A stretch of 64,000 bases of DNA. It comes from Amborella trichopoda. Taxonomy: Eukaryota; Streptophyta; Magnoliopsida; Amborellales; Amborellaceae. The translations under genes and the position numbers were made by a program. Positions within the stretch are counted from its first letter, which is position 1. Each line of letters opens with the position of its first letter. Where the stretch lies: contig NW_006494916.1 in the NCBI RefSeq assembly GCF_000471905.2, positions 2,967,296-3,031,295 of the forward strand, given 5' to 3'. Positions 23,980-35,189 of this stretch are shown here, piece by piece. Below the pieces are notes generated by a model. It saw only the letters and a program-made list of their open reading frames with translations. It was not told the origin of the DNA and searched no databases.

Positions 23980-25654
23980 CATTGTTCAAAAAAATGGACC
24001 GTCCCTCGTTTAGGCAGCCACTTAGGCGGTTCAGAAGGCCTGAGCACATCGCCCAAATCTAGGCGGCCAAACTGGGCAGTAGTCCTTGGGCTGCTGCCCA
24101 GCGCCCAGCCTTAGGCAGGCGCCCAAAGCCTACGCCCCGCCCAGAGGTGGAAAAGTTTTTTTTTTTTTTTCGTTTTTTTCAATGTATAAAAGTTTAAAAC
24201 AATGGGTTTTAGGTTCATTTGAAACCTAAACCCACAAGTAACCATTTTAGAGAGAAAGAACCTCCAAAAAAATTACATTTCATTGGATCGAATCATTGAG
24301 GTGTTTTTCAATGTTTTGAGTTCGAGCAACCAAAATAAGTACATTTTTTAAATTGCTTGTTTTATTTTGAGATGTCTTTTTCAGGAGTTAGTCGGAGTAG
24401 AGATCCGAGTTAGAAATATGGATACAACCCGAATCCAAATAACAAAAATTGCGTTAGATGCAATTTTTGTAAAAAAAAATACAAAATGAGGCATAAACCG
24501 GTTTAAGAAACATCTTGCCGGTATTAAGGGAGATGTTTTCCTTTGTAAAAATGTTCCTGAAGCTATCAGAGAAGAGATTAAGCAATTTAAAAGTTATGTG
24601 AAACAAAAACAAGAATAAAATCTTTGTCATAGATATATTTCTGCTACTCTTAAAAAAAGTGATCCAGGTTGGAAGTATGCGTACAACCCAAAACCAAATG
24701 ATAAAAAATATATAAGGTGCAATTTTTATGAAAAAGATATCAATGAGAATATTAGCTGATTCAAAAAACACATTGTTGGTGTTAGAGGCAATGTTGCTTA
24801 TTGTACAAAGGTTGCTGAAGCAGTTCAAGATAAGATTAGACATCTTCTGAATTTTGAAGAACCAGGAAATGATGAAAATAAGCCTTCTTCTCTAGATTAT
24901 AGACGTAGTGGTGATCCGGGTTGGAACTATGGTTATAACCCGAATCCAAGTGATAAAATTTGTATTAAATATAATTATTGTGTAAAGGATACTAATGGGG
25001 GCATTTGTCAATTTAAAAAACACGTTGCCAGTATTAAGGCTACCAAAGAAGAAATTATACAATATTTGAATTCAGAGAAGCACAAAAAAAATGGTAAAGC
25101 AACCAAAACTCCTAGAGCCTCATCTGCACAGACTAGTAAGAAGAAGGTAGAAGAAGAGGAGAAAGAAGAGGCAGATTCGGAATAAACAGATGAGGACGAG
25201 CATTATATTGAAGAGGGATATGACTCTGATGATGATGGCCGCAACTTTGGTACATATGATGAGGTTTGCCCTATTAATATTCCTTCTGATGATGATGACG
25301 ACCACTGAAGACTATTGCCTCTTGGTGCTGAGTCTGTTGAATGTTGTGTTGAGTCATGATTGTTGACTTTTGTTATATTTTTTTAAATTTTTGTTGTGTT
25401 GAGTGTTGACTTTTATATCCTACCTACACTTGTACAGTTTACTGTTTTAACAATATGGATTATCAAAATTCTCTTCTCAACGTCTATCTTTTTTTTTTTA
25501 ACTTGGAATATGATATTATATTGGTAAATTGGTATGGTTTTTACTTTTTTTCAAATTTCAACTGGCAGCCACCCAAGTTCTGAGCAACCGCCTAAACGCT
25601 GGGCGGCCTGGACCCCCAAGGCCGTCTAAGACTCGCCTAGCGCTTTTTGATACA
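23980..25654 (+). mobile_element. Non-autonomous element with triple BED-like finger modules
   Basis: Seen: bounded by 10-bp direct repeats CCAAACTAAT (23970-23979 and 25655-25664), with weakly matching ends (TTGTTCAAAAAAAT versus TGTATCAAAAAGCG). GC-rich subterminal blocks at both ends (CCGCCTAAACGCTGGGCGGC type) are rich in GCCCAG/GGCGG. The interior holds the BED-like gene remnant at 24390-25308. Family knowledge: BED fingers and GC-rich subterminal repeats are common in plant hAT elements, but hATs make 8-bp duplications, so the superfamily is uncertain. Confidence 0.65.
24390..25308 (+). pseudogene. Three tandem BED-type zinc-finger-like modules with acidic tail (broken)
   Basis: Seen: three repeats of one module, at about 24390-24610, 24655-24850 and 24912-25095. 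Each follows the pattern GDP-G/A-WKYGYNPNP-DK-RCNFC-K...I-FKKH-AG-IKG, then a 'CKNVPEAIREEI'-type helix. This fits the plant BED finger, with Cys pair CNFC and FKKH histidine spacing. The first module has frameshifts and stops, the second has lost one Cys (CNFY) and has a stop (about 24758), and the third has YNYC in place of CNFC. The tail is Lys/Glu/Asp rich (KKKVEEEEKEEADSE, then SDDDDDH) and interrupted by one stop at 25183. Plant BED fingers usually precede a hAT transposase; no transposase or dimerisation domain follows here. Probably a dead transposase N-terminus or captured DNA-binding gene. Confidence 0.72.
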
Positions 25655-25818
25655 CCAAACTAATTTTGGATTTTTTTCATAGAGCATAAATTTTTATTTG
25701 TATATATGCATATCTGCACTTACATGGCTTATTCTTGAATTTTTATAGTATCTTTGCATAATCTTGTATTGAAACACATGTACTCTCACAAATTTTATTC
25801 AATTTTTTATTTAAGAAT

Positions 25819-26196
25819 GAGTAATGATCCTATAGGACCCTCCCCCATCTATGTATGAAGGACCCGAAAAATTTACCATTAAAGTTAGTACAGATCTCTA
25901 AAAAAGTTATCACATGAGTGTGGGACTTAACTTTTCTATAGATCCATGCCACATTTAATGGTGATCTTTTGGGATCCTACACACATAGGTGGGGGAGGGT
26001 CCTATAAGAAGTAATCCTATTCCCACCCATGTATGTAAGATTTCAAAAGACCACCATTAAATTTGACACAGATCTATAAAAAAATCAAATCCCACACTTA
26101 TGTGATAATTTTTTTAGAGATCCGTGCAAACTTTAATGATGATCATTTGGAGTCTTATACACATGAATAGGAGAAGGTCGTATATGATCATTACTC
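25819..26196. mobile_element. Tandem double-hairpin MITE
   Basis: Ends are inverted: GAGTAATGATCCTATAGGAC at 25819 and the reverse of GAGTAATGATCATATACGAC at 26196. It is made of two consecutive hairpins, 25819 to about 26010 (CTCCCCCATCTATGT paired with ACATAGGTGGGGGAG) and about 26005-26196. Both share CCATTAAA-TTTAATGGTG and the AGATCT(C)TAAAAAA core. No coding sequence. Confidence 0.75.
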
Positions 26197-26354
26197 TAAA
26201 AATATAGGCTTATTTTTGGCTTTCGACAAGCTATAATATGTGTTTCAATTAGTTCTTTTACTTTGAAATTCTGTAACAAAGCATTACTTAATCGACACTT
26301 CTCTTTTTTATTATAGATTTGGTGTCTAATTTTGTGTGTGAAAAAGAGAGAAAC

Positions 26355-26391
<37 letters not shown>

Positions 26392-27500
26392 GACTCGTGT
26401 TTTCTTGCCATTTCTATTCACTTCTTTTGTGCAGTACTATTGTTTGTGTTATTTATTTATTTTTGGATAATTAAGTGGGGATGACAAACCCCTACTTATT
26501 TTTTAAATCGTTAATGTTTTTTTTTAGGGTATTGGATGACAATGGTTTTTTTAGGGCATTGAATGAGAATGGAAGCCCATTTTATAAATCGTTAATGGTT
26601 TTTTTTTAAAATATTGGATGAGAATGGAAGCCTAAATCTGAAGCAATCAATGATGTGTTCACCGACGATGTTCCGATGCCCTCTCTCTCTACCCTTTTGT
26701 CTAATCTCTTAGATGCGTATATGGCAAGTTGTTTTACTTATTACTTCGCTTACAGATGTTACTAATCCATTAATCTGTTTGATTAGATAAAAAAAACACA
26801 AAATTTACGCAAAAAGAATAAGAATGAATGTAGAAAAATGCAGTGTAAAAGAATAAGAATTAAAGAAATTCCCAAGCGAGATATTTCATTTGCAGGAGTT
26901 CATCGGCTGGACAATATCCAAGGAAAAAACTCAAGTTTCGGAATCTATTAAGAATTTGCAGAAAAGAAGAAGTGCAAAAAAAAGAAAGGCAATGCCAGAG
27001 CTGAAAAATTGAAAGAATAATTCTACAAAGCTTAAATTTCTATTGCCAGATCTGAAATTTTTGAAAGAATTTTCCTACACAAGTTAAGAAATTCCAGAAA
27101 TGTGGGTGACCCGCAAAAACTAAATTTTCCCAACAAATGCAGTAAAAAGGTCAATAAAACCTCACGAAATATGGAGCATCTTCTTTCAGTGTATAGAAAT
27201 GGCAATGATTTAAATTATCCATTATTTTATGAACCCGGTTTCTATGCAGCCAAGCCTGCATACGTATAAATGCGGGCCTATTAATAAAATCTATTTTTGA
27301 GCTGGATTTTAAGACTTAATTTTAAGGACATGTAATCTCTAACATGGAAATCATGAACATGAAAAAAGAAATAAATTTTAAAAAGTAAAACTAATAATTC
27401 TAGTAAAAAAACATTTGGACCGTTAGTTTCCATTGTTTATTTTTAGATGGAACACCCACTTGTATCCATCTTTAAGATAGATGCTTTACACCATATATGT
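26197..27500. other. Spacer downstream of the cyclophilin gene
   Basis: A (GA)n microsatellite lies at 26357-26387. A diverged ~60-bp tandem repeat (TATTGGATGAGAATGGAAGCC) lies at 26485-26632. Otherwise AT-rich without a recognisable gene. Confidence 0.5.
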
Positions 27501-27766
27501 GGTCCAGCCCGCATGAAACAATTTTCCTTATTTTATACAAGATTTTTGTTCAGTCATTCACAATTGTTATTACAAAAGACAGTATTCCCAATAGAAAAAT
27601 CCCTGTCTATTTTTATTTGTAACAAAATTCACCATTAAACTTCTAACTCGAAGAACATAATACACGAATGTTAACATGTACAGGGAAGATTGATAGATAT
27701 ATCAAGGATTAGCCAAGGAAATCTGTCATTAAAGCAAATTAAAAATGTTACACTACCAATGAAAAC

Positions 27767-28288
27767 TCATGGATTCACCTGTCCACAGTCCTCGATCATG
27801 ACTGGCGAAGAAGTCATCCCATCTTCGGAACCAACCTTCTCCATTGCCTCAACCACATTATACCCCTCAACCACATGTCCAAAAACCACATGTCTCCCAT
27901 CAAGCCAAGAGGTCTTTGCAGTACAAATAAAAAACTGTGATCCATTTGTATTCGCACCAGAATTGGCCATTGACAAAACACCAGGTCCAACATGCTTCTT
28001 TTTGAAGTTTTCATCTTCGAATTTTAGGCCATAGATTGACTCTCCACCTGTTCCATTTCCTCTTGTGAAATCACCTCCTTGACACATGAAGCCTGGTATT
28101 ATTCGGTGAAAGGTCGAGCCCTTGTAGTGGAGGGGTTTGCCTGACCTTCCAATGCCCTTTTCACCAGTGCATAGGCTACGGAAGTTTTCAGCAGTTTTTG
28201 GGGTGATGTCTGAGAAGAGTTCCATTACTACTCGACCAGCTTTTGCTTTGCCAATCAGGATGTCAAAAAATACTTTTGGGTTTGCCAT
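27767..28288 (-). CDS. Cytosolic-type cyclophilin (peptidyl-prolyl cis-trans isomerase)
   Basis: Seen: 173-aa frame starting [14 protein letters not shown] (ATG at 28288) and ending CGQVNP with TGA at 27767-27769. An in-frame extension upstream (MQDLI) crosses a probable intron border, so I prefer the internal ATG, which also matches the family start. Key residues: catalytic Arg62 in [15 protein letters not shown], the QFFICT strand (118-123) and cyclosporin-binding Trp128 in [11 protein letters not shown]. It has the plant-specific insert [14 protein letters not shown] after LCTGEK and the redox-type Cys40 and Cys122. Family knowledge: this enzyme catalyses proline isomerisation in protein folding and binds cyclosporin A. 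No transit peptide or signal is present, so it is cytosolic/nuclear. The reading frame is intronless and intact. Confidence 0.95.
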   Translation of the reverse strand: MANPKVFFDILIGKAKAGRVVMELFSDITPKTAENFRSLCTGEKGIGRSGKPLHYKGSTFHRIIPGFMCQGGDFTRGNGTGGESIYGLKFEDENFKKKHVGPGVLSMANSGANTNGSQFFICTAKTSWLDGRHVVFGHVVEGYNVVEAMEKVGSEDGMTSSPVMIEDCGQVNP

Positions 28289-28297
28289 GATGAGATC

Positions 28298-30601
28298 CTG
28301 CATATTTGAATTTAAGGGGCATGTTAGATCTGTTTTGTTGAGGATGATGAAGGGTTATAAGGTATTATTTAAGTAGAAGGAATGGATAATCGATGATTGA
28401 TAAGAGCTCCAAGCATGGGATCAAGGAGTAACAAGGACTGAGCCAACGATCACTTCAATATCAGAGTAAAAATGTGTCTCAGAGAGAAAATAACTTGTGG
28501 AGTGAGGAGTAGAATCAGATTTCACTTGGACTTGGTCCTGGTCCCAGTTCAAGTTTTTGAACCCCAGCTCTGACAGCTAACATCCATGTTCAAAAACAAG
28601 GCTTGAACTCAAGTCAGGTGTTGTTCATACCGACTCGGCCGAGTCTGCATTGGACAAATTTATACAAGTGATAATACTAAAATATAAGAACTGGCCGATT
28701 TTGGCCTGTTCCTGCTCCAACTATGCACCTTGCCGAGTCTGAGTAACTCAGGCAAGTCCAAGGGAACTTGAACGAATTTTAGAACACTGGCTAAAATGCT
28801 AACTGCTTTATTTAGAACAATAAAAAGCAATGGTTATGTTACCTGCACATCTGGAAGATCCAGATCCCTTCAACTATCTCTTGAGTTTCAGAACCATAAA
28901 ATGAACTGAAGTGGATCCAAACCAAATACTTTTTAAATGCATGATTTCCAATCTTACTAATAATATGCTTCTATATAGCAAACAGGATAAGTAACATTAC
29001 TAGATGGGACACATTTAAATGGGAGAAAATACACACTTACATGTGACACTAGACATGTAAATTGAGAAAACTAACAAACTACTACTAAGTTAAATCAAAG
29101 AGAAAAAATAAAACAGAAGTTTGTGTAAAAAGGATGCATCGAGTTTCTTCAGTCATAAATTGGTATAGACATGTTTACAGACAAAAAATAAAAAAAAGAT
29201 CTAGTACTTTAATGGAAGTTCCATAAATAATAGATAAAACCAAATTAACTTAGTCAAGTGTCAGTAAAACGAAATAAATTAATAAATGTAAAAAGCACAT
29301 CCCATCAAAAACAAATTAACATAACACAAATGAAATTTATGTCATCCATCATGAAGCCTTATGAAAACATGAAGTATACCATAGGAATTCTTTAAAGGGT
29401 GACACTTCAAATATTGCACAAGTTTTGAGCTCAAGGCCAGTAGATCTAAACCATAAGCCTTCGATATGTGCTTATTTTTTGCATCTATAACATGAATTTG
29501 CTGAAAAGAAAAATAAAAGCAATGAATTTTTCTTTTCTTCAAATTGGGGTTTACAATTCATTACTGATACTTCTCCATTAAACAAAAATTGCAGGATAAA
29601 TTGTAGGATCCAAGTTAATTCAGTGGAGCAGAGGTACAACAAAAATGCACAAAAAATAATGTCAATCACATCCACTTTGTGTGTTAAAGAAGAATAAACA
29701 TTTAATCTTTATAAAATAAATTTGCATTAAACAGAGTTGCGGGGTAGGTAAGAGGAACAAAACAATGACAAATTCCTATGGTTGCATTTTCTATGGTTGC
29801 ATTTTCATATGAATGTTTGTATAAAGCCAATAACAGAGAAGGAGTAGTAAAACAATAATAAAACAAAAAAATCATAAAATCCAGTGAGACAAATCTGTTA
29901 AGAGAGTACTTGAGTTTGAGAGACAAGAGGTAGTGTTTGAGCTAAAACACATAATGTGATGCCTAGCTCAATGCTAGGCACTGATCTAGCTGACATTGAT
30001 CTCGCGAATACTTAGAAGGATATGCATGGATATTTTTTCTAAGGCATTTAACACAATATTTAATTTTTCATGGTAATATGAAAGACTGATGGCTGTGTGT
30101 ATGGTAAGCTACTATCAGAAACACCTCTACAAGAAACAAGGCATTGTCAGCGAAGCTTCCACAGTCGATCTTTGCCTCCCATGAATCAGACAAACACTCT
30201 GGCAAGTTTATCTGGGATTATGAAGGCATATTTCCACAGTAAATTTTCAATAAAATTTTAAGAAAAAAGTAAAATACTATAGCGCCCATTGTTAACAACG
30301 TCGTAAAAGAATCGAAAGCTCGAAAATGGCACATTAAATTTTAATCTCCACATAGAGAAGAAAGAACTAACCAAAAAAAACGAAAACAGTAAAATGAAAT
30401 CAGATCCCTACCGCATTTGTCCAACAATGCTAAAAACAACACTTCTAATCGAATAAAGCAGAAAACGTTAAGGGAGAGAGGGAAAGAAACAGTGTAATAG
30501 AGAGATTGAAGAACGAGAATGTGCATAGAGAGTGTGTTCTTGATGAATATCACCACAATAAATTACATAAATTGGCAAGGAATAGACAAATCTATCGTTA
30601 C
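28298..30601 (-). other. Probable 5'UTR intron of the cyclophilin gene
   Basis: Minus strand: acceptor ATATGCAG ends at 28298, nine bases before the ATG at 28288. A donor CCCTAG|GTAACG lies at 30601/30602, next to a CT-rich leader. The interval is AT-rich and holds no gene that I can recognise, although GC-richer remnants (CCGACTCGGCCGAGTC near 28629) suggest old repeats. The acceptor is convincing; the choice of donor is inference. Confidence 0.55.
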
Positions 30602-30703
30602 CTAGGGTTTTGATTCCTGCTTTCTACAAGAGAGAGGTTGAAGAATGGTTCCGAATAAAGGGATTGAGAGAGAGACAGATGATGAATAAGGACTGTGTTG
30701 AAT
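30602..30703 (-). other. Probable 5'UTR exon 1 of the cyclophilin gene
   Basis: Minus strand reads a CT-rich leader (CCTCTCTCTTGTAGAAAGC) ending AATCAAAACCCTAG before a GTAACG donor. It lies just downstream of a telo-box and TATA box. Confidence 0.5.
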
Positions 30704-30722
30704 TTAGGGTTTAGGGTTTAGG
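30703..30722 (-). promoter_or_regulatory. Telo-box (CTAAACCCTAAACCCTAAA)
   Basis: Three consecutive AAACCCT units on the minus strand. Family knowledge: telo-boxes mark promoters and leaders of plant genes expressed in dividing cells, such as translation factors. Confidence 0.7.
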
Positions 30723-30730
30723 TGTGGGAA

Positions 30731-30737
30731 TTTATAT
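30731..30737 (-). promoter_or_regulatory. TATA box candidate (TATAAAT-type)
   Basis: Minus strand GGATATAAATTC about 30 bases upstream of the telo-box and presumed transcription start, consistent with a core promoter reading left. Confidence 0.5.
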
Positions 30738-30940
30738 CCGAGGGGGACCTGGGTTCATTTGTGAAGGCCTGAATTGGCACGTGTGTGATTGCACAATGAT
30801 AAATAGGTGGGAGCAAATTTACGTGCAAACTATATTTTTCAAACATTTACTCAAAGACCATCCCCCATCGCCCCCCCCTTCCGGGTCTGACATCTCCAAA
30901 ATCGAATAGGTCGAAAATCTCTATTTATTTTTTTAAGAAA

Positions 30941-31330
30941 AGTTTATATAAGGTTGCAAATTTAAAATGTAGAATCACATATGCACCTCCAAAATATATC
31001 GGAAATGTTGTTTCAATGTTGAAAAAACACTCTAGTCAATCATCTTGACATCGAGATGTATGAATATAAAAAAAAAAAACAAAAATTGAGTTCCAAAAAT
31101 AATGCATCTTACAACAATTATCTAGACTGTCCATTTTCAAGATTTTCATATATTTATAGATCTACTTGATTTTAACCATTTTTTAAATTTAAAATTTTCT
31201 AATTAGGTATGAAACTAGATTTTAAGATAATACTAAGAATTTTTTACAATAAAATTACTTGTTATGATAAAATTTTAAGGTGCCCCTTAACTGGATTGTT
31301 TAAGGTTGTAACCTTATAAAAACCTCACCC
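30941..31330 (+). mobile_element. MITE family M1, near-complete copy
   Basis: Starts AGTTTATATAAGGTTGCAAA, ends GGTTGTAACCTTATAAAAAC then CTCACCC. It contains the shared interior (CATCTTGACATCGAGATGTA; TTTATAGATCTACTTGA). No coding capacity. Confidence 0.75.
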
Positions 31331-31984
31331 TTTATTTTTTAATATCTAAAAAAAAAGATTCCCCAATATCCATAAATAAATTGAGGATTTGTTTTAATTT
31401 TAAAAAATAATGGTAACAAGATATTAAAAAGTAATAGAGATATTTATTTTAAAAAATAAAAACAAATAGCACATTAAAAAATGAATGAAGAATTTAAAAA
31501 ATAAAAATATAATTTTTTAAACTAAAATAGAAAGTATCAAAAAAAGGTGAATTCCCCACCTATGTAATATTGGGAAGAAAAATTGGTCGGAGGATGGTCT
31601 CCAAGTAAATTTTTACAAAACATAGATTAAACTTTTATGATGGGGAAGTACAACAAATAACCCTAATAACCATATACACATGCAGGGCATCCATTATTTG
31701 ATCTGTGATGCACGGCGGGGATGAAATCTGACCTCGGTCGCAATCGCAGTAATCAATATCCTATAGTTAATCTCCGCCATCAGATCTTAAGAACGGATGA
31801 TGGATACAGGTGTTAATGCTGAGGACATGTAAGGATTTTACTGTCGACAGAGGAAATTAGTAGAGTTTGAAAAATGCATCAAGTGAAAAATTACCCCATT
31901 TATCTATGGCAAAGTTTGTATAGGAATTACCCCCACTTATCTGTGGCAAAAATATTATGGAAGTTAACTGTAGAAGTAAGTCAC
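31331..31984. other. AT-rich spacer
   Basis: Poly-A/T blocks and a short less AT-rich stretch at 31690-31840. A near-repeat pair around TTATCTATGGCAAAGTTTGT and TTATCTGTGGCAAAAATATT lies at about 31900-31955. No gene. Confidence 0.45.
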
Positions 31985-32260
31985 ATTCCAAAAACCCATC
32001 AAAATATATTGTTTAGATGTTGTAATCCCTTCAATTGATATATCTCAACTTCAAAATGTATGGATATGAAAAAAAAAAAAAAAAAGTGTTCCAATTCTTG
32101 AAAATAGTACATCTTATAATGTATTATCCATGTAGTCCATTTTTAATATTATCAAATGTTTAGACATACTCAATCTATACAATTTTTTGAGCTTTAAGTT
32201 TTATAATTAACGGTGGAAATAAATCTTTAGGATATCACAAGGGTTACAATTCTAAAGCTA
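31985..32260 (+). mobile_element. MITE family M1, truncated copy
   Basis: Interior blocks of M1 are recognisable (ATATCTCAACTTCAAAATGT, GGATATCACAAGGGTT), but both terminal repeats are missing or badly eroded. Confidence 0.5.
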
Positions 32261-32269
32261 CAAATAATT

Positions 32270-32439
32270 CATGCCGTTGGGTTGGGTGATCTTCTTAGAG
32301 ATTCTACAGTCAGGCTTTATGCTAATATCTATTTTCTGGGCCATGTGGAGTGGTGTATGCAAACAAGGCTCACTTTGTAACAATTGTAATTCCGAGCTTT
32401 GCTCTTTTTAATGATAGTTGAGTTAACGTAAAAATAATG

Positions 32440-32487
<48 letters not shown>

Positions 32488-32830
32488 AAATAAATATAAA
32501 TAAATAAATAAAATAAGGCTGACTTGAAAGTGTTATTGCAAGTGTGAAATTATTTGCGGAGCATCGTTTGGGTGTTGTTCTAATAGGGAAAGGGAACTCT
32601 CAAAATGCTATTAATACAAGCCGAAGAAAAACAAATGGTGCATTGGAAACTTAGATGGGTTTCGGAGGGAGATTATTGATGTTATGATGCCCTTGAAGTT
32701 TCTTTCAGTCATGTCTGGAGAGAAGCCGATTCATAAACAAATCAGTTAGCCAAGACGTAGGTTTCTCGCTTGGAGTTGGAACTAACTTTTTGGTGAATAT
32801 CAGAAAAACCTAATAATGTAATATTTTATG
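32270..32830 (+). pseudogene. LINE 3' remnants with (TAA)n tail and RNase-H-like end
   Basis: A CCGAGCTTTGCTCTTTTTAA segment followed by (ATA)n at 32430-32490 resembles the 3' UTR and tail of plant L1 elements. After it, a broken frame around 32640-32790 reads SFSHVWREADS and NQLAKT, like the C-terminal RNase-H-type domain of plant LINEs (family pattern 'HV-RE-N--AD-LA'). Two LINE pieces may be juxtaposed. Confidence 0.5.
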
Positions 32831-33164
32831 GGCCTATGATTTCATTCTCACCAAAATGGTAAGGGTCCAAATTCTCATTGACTTAAGACTTTTTTCCCAT
32901 TGACTTACCACTTGGAAATGGGATTGAGGTCGTGGTGGTAGCATTACTTAAGCCTCCGCTACCTGTTTAGGTTTCCATTCCCACGGACATCGATCTACCC
33001 AAATGCTTGGAACCTGACCTAGGCCTAGGTAAAAACCTAGTCGGGTCGACCGTTGCCACCCGTACTCAAGGGGTTCAAAAAGTGACGGCTTAATGGGTGT
33101 GAATTTGGTACTATTTGTAGTTGGGTGCAATTTGCATATGGATGCATCCCGTAGGTGTAGAGGT
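32831..33164. other. Spacer
   Basis: A modestly GC-richer segment at 32925-33070 carries CCTAGGCCTAGG near 33016-33030. No recognised gene. Confidence 0.4.
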
Positions 33165-33511
33165 AAGGTGGACCTTCCAATTTTACCATGGTATATAATT
33201 TTGATATAAAATGTTCTTAGAATTATCTCAAAATCTATTTTTATATCTAATTATAAAATTTAAAATTTAAAAAATGGTTAAAATCAAGTAGATAACATAT
33301 GAAAATATTGAAAATAGACGGTGTAGACAATATGCAGTAAAATGCACTATTTCTCAGACTTAAAATCTTTTTATTTTTCATAGTCATAGATCGCGATGTC
33401 GATATGATCAATCAAAAGATTTTTTAACATTAAAACTACTTTTTCCGATGGATTTTTTTAGGGGCATCTGTAGTTCTACATTATAAGGTAGCATCCTTAT
33501 ATAAACTTTTT
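33165..33511 (-). mobile_element. MITE family M1, inverted copy
   Basis: The right end, reverse-complemented, gives AAAAAGTTTATATAAGGATG, the M1 left end. The far end is eroded. It is followed, after a (TA)n run, by an M1 copy in the other orientation. Confidence 0.6.
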
Positions 33512-33536
33512 CTATATATATATATATATATATATG
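33512..33536. repeat. (TA)n microsatellite
   Basis: About 12 TA units at the axis between two inverted M1 copies. Confidence 0.85.
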
Positions 33537-33537
33537 G

Positions 33538-33934
33538 TAAAAGTTTATATAGAGCCGAGGCTCTAAACAATCAAATGTGAGCCTATCTCAAAAAATTCAC
33601 TCGAAGAGGTTGTTTTAATACGCAAATATCCTCAAATCGATCATCTCTACATCAAGATGCATGGACAAGAGAAAAAAATGGATTTCAAGTTTTGGAAATA
33701 ATGTATTTTGTAATGCATTTTTTGACCATCAATTTTTAAGATTTTCAAGTTTTCATAGATCTATCGATTTACACTATTTTTTAACCTTTAAACTTTATAA
33801 ATCAATATGAGAATATATTTTAAGTCTATCACAAATATTTTCAGTATTGAAACTACATTTCGCGACACTATTTGAAGGTAGACTCTAATTTGATTATTTA
33901 GAACCTAGGCTTTATATAAATCGCACCCTATATA
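33538..33934 (+). mobile_element. MITE family M1 (GAGCC-type ends), complete copy
   Basis: Starts AAAAGTTTATATAGAGCCGA and ends CCTAGGCTTTATATAAATCG then CACCC. The ends carry the short palindrome GAGCC(T/G)AGGCTC. The interior is shared with the copies near 38930-39680. Confidence 0.7.
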
Positions 33935-33977
33935 TATACATATATAAATAATGGAATATACTACAAAATGCCTGTAG

Positions 33978-34401
33978 GAAAAAATGAACAATGATTCCGC
34001 CTACCCTCATCACCGTCCAAAGTTTATTGCACGGTCACGATTGTCCGGTGGTATTTCAGTTTTCATTTTTTTCTACAAATCAGAACGACCTGAAATTTTG
34101 GAGTATGTGTTTATCAAAAATAGGTGAATCTACAAAAAATATCAAAACAATATTTTATATTAAAAAATTAACCCAAATACCTTTAAAAAGTTTTGGAGAT
34201 AGTTTAGTCAATTTATTTTCTGTGAATTATTGTTTTTATATTTTTTTTAGGTGTGCCTCACTAGGATGTACACATACTCCAAATTTCAAGTGATTCCAAT
34301 TTGTAGAAAAAAAATGAAAAAATGAAATACTACCAGACAATTGTGACTGTACGATGAACTTTGGACGGTGATAAGAGTAGACGAAATCATTGTTCATTTT
34401 C
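33978..34401. mobile_element. MITE with ~140-bp inverted repeats and 8-bp target duplication
   Basis: Ends GAAAAAATGAACAATGATT and (reverse) GAAAATGAACAATGATT. Arms stay inverted through CACCGTCCAAAGTT and TCTACAAAT for about 140 bp. It is flanked by direct repeats GCCTGTAG (33970-33977 and 34402-34409). The 8-bp duplication suits a hAT-type origin; counting one mismatched base would give 9. Confidence 0.8.
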
Positions 34402-34409
34402 GCCTGTAG

Positions 34410-35189
34410 AAGTTGAAAAGATTTTCTATAAATAATTATAGAACATTTATAATAAATTTAATTTTTCTTTTATTTCGATAAAGGGCAGGCCCGACCTAGT
34501 GGGTTGGGTTGGATCTAATGGCCTGGAGCCAACACGGGTATGGGTCCAGCTAGGACCCAATCATATCTGATCTGGGTGCACCTGTTTGACAACCCTATCT
34601 CCATCTCTCAACTTGAGTACTGTTTGGCAAATATTGCCAGTTCCATCAACTTTTCAACAAAATATCATAAATTATTTGATTAATAACCAACGTCTCTAAC
34701 TATAGCTGAAGATGTAGACACCTCTGCACGCTCATAGACATGGCACTCATGTCCGTGCCCATGTAACACTTACAAATGCTCGGATACATGTTGGCATTGG
34801 GTACATTAGAAGTGTAAATACCGATATTAAAATTAACCTTTCAAACCAAACACGTCTGCATTATATATTACGTGCTTTTGTGACGATAATTAAACAGTAA
34901 AAGTTCACATGAAGCTTCTAAAATTCTAAATTGTCAAATGAGAATATCGTGTCCTCATGCAAACATACACAAAAAAAAAAAAAAACCAAACAACATAAAT
35001 TCAGTCATGGTGTTGATGTTGCATATCGATTAGGTTATAGTAATATTCGAATGCTCAAGCTTTCAAGTAAAGAAAGAGAAATAATTGACTGTAATACTAA
35101 CTTTATGGTTTGCATAAGCCCCATTTAGATTTGAGCTCTTTTGGCTGCAAAATAAACATGCTTTTAAAATTATGAGGCAAGTGTGAGAG
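34410..35189. other. Spacer without recognised content
   Basis: Mixed composition with a poly-A at 34971-34985. No gene identified. Confidence 0.4.
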
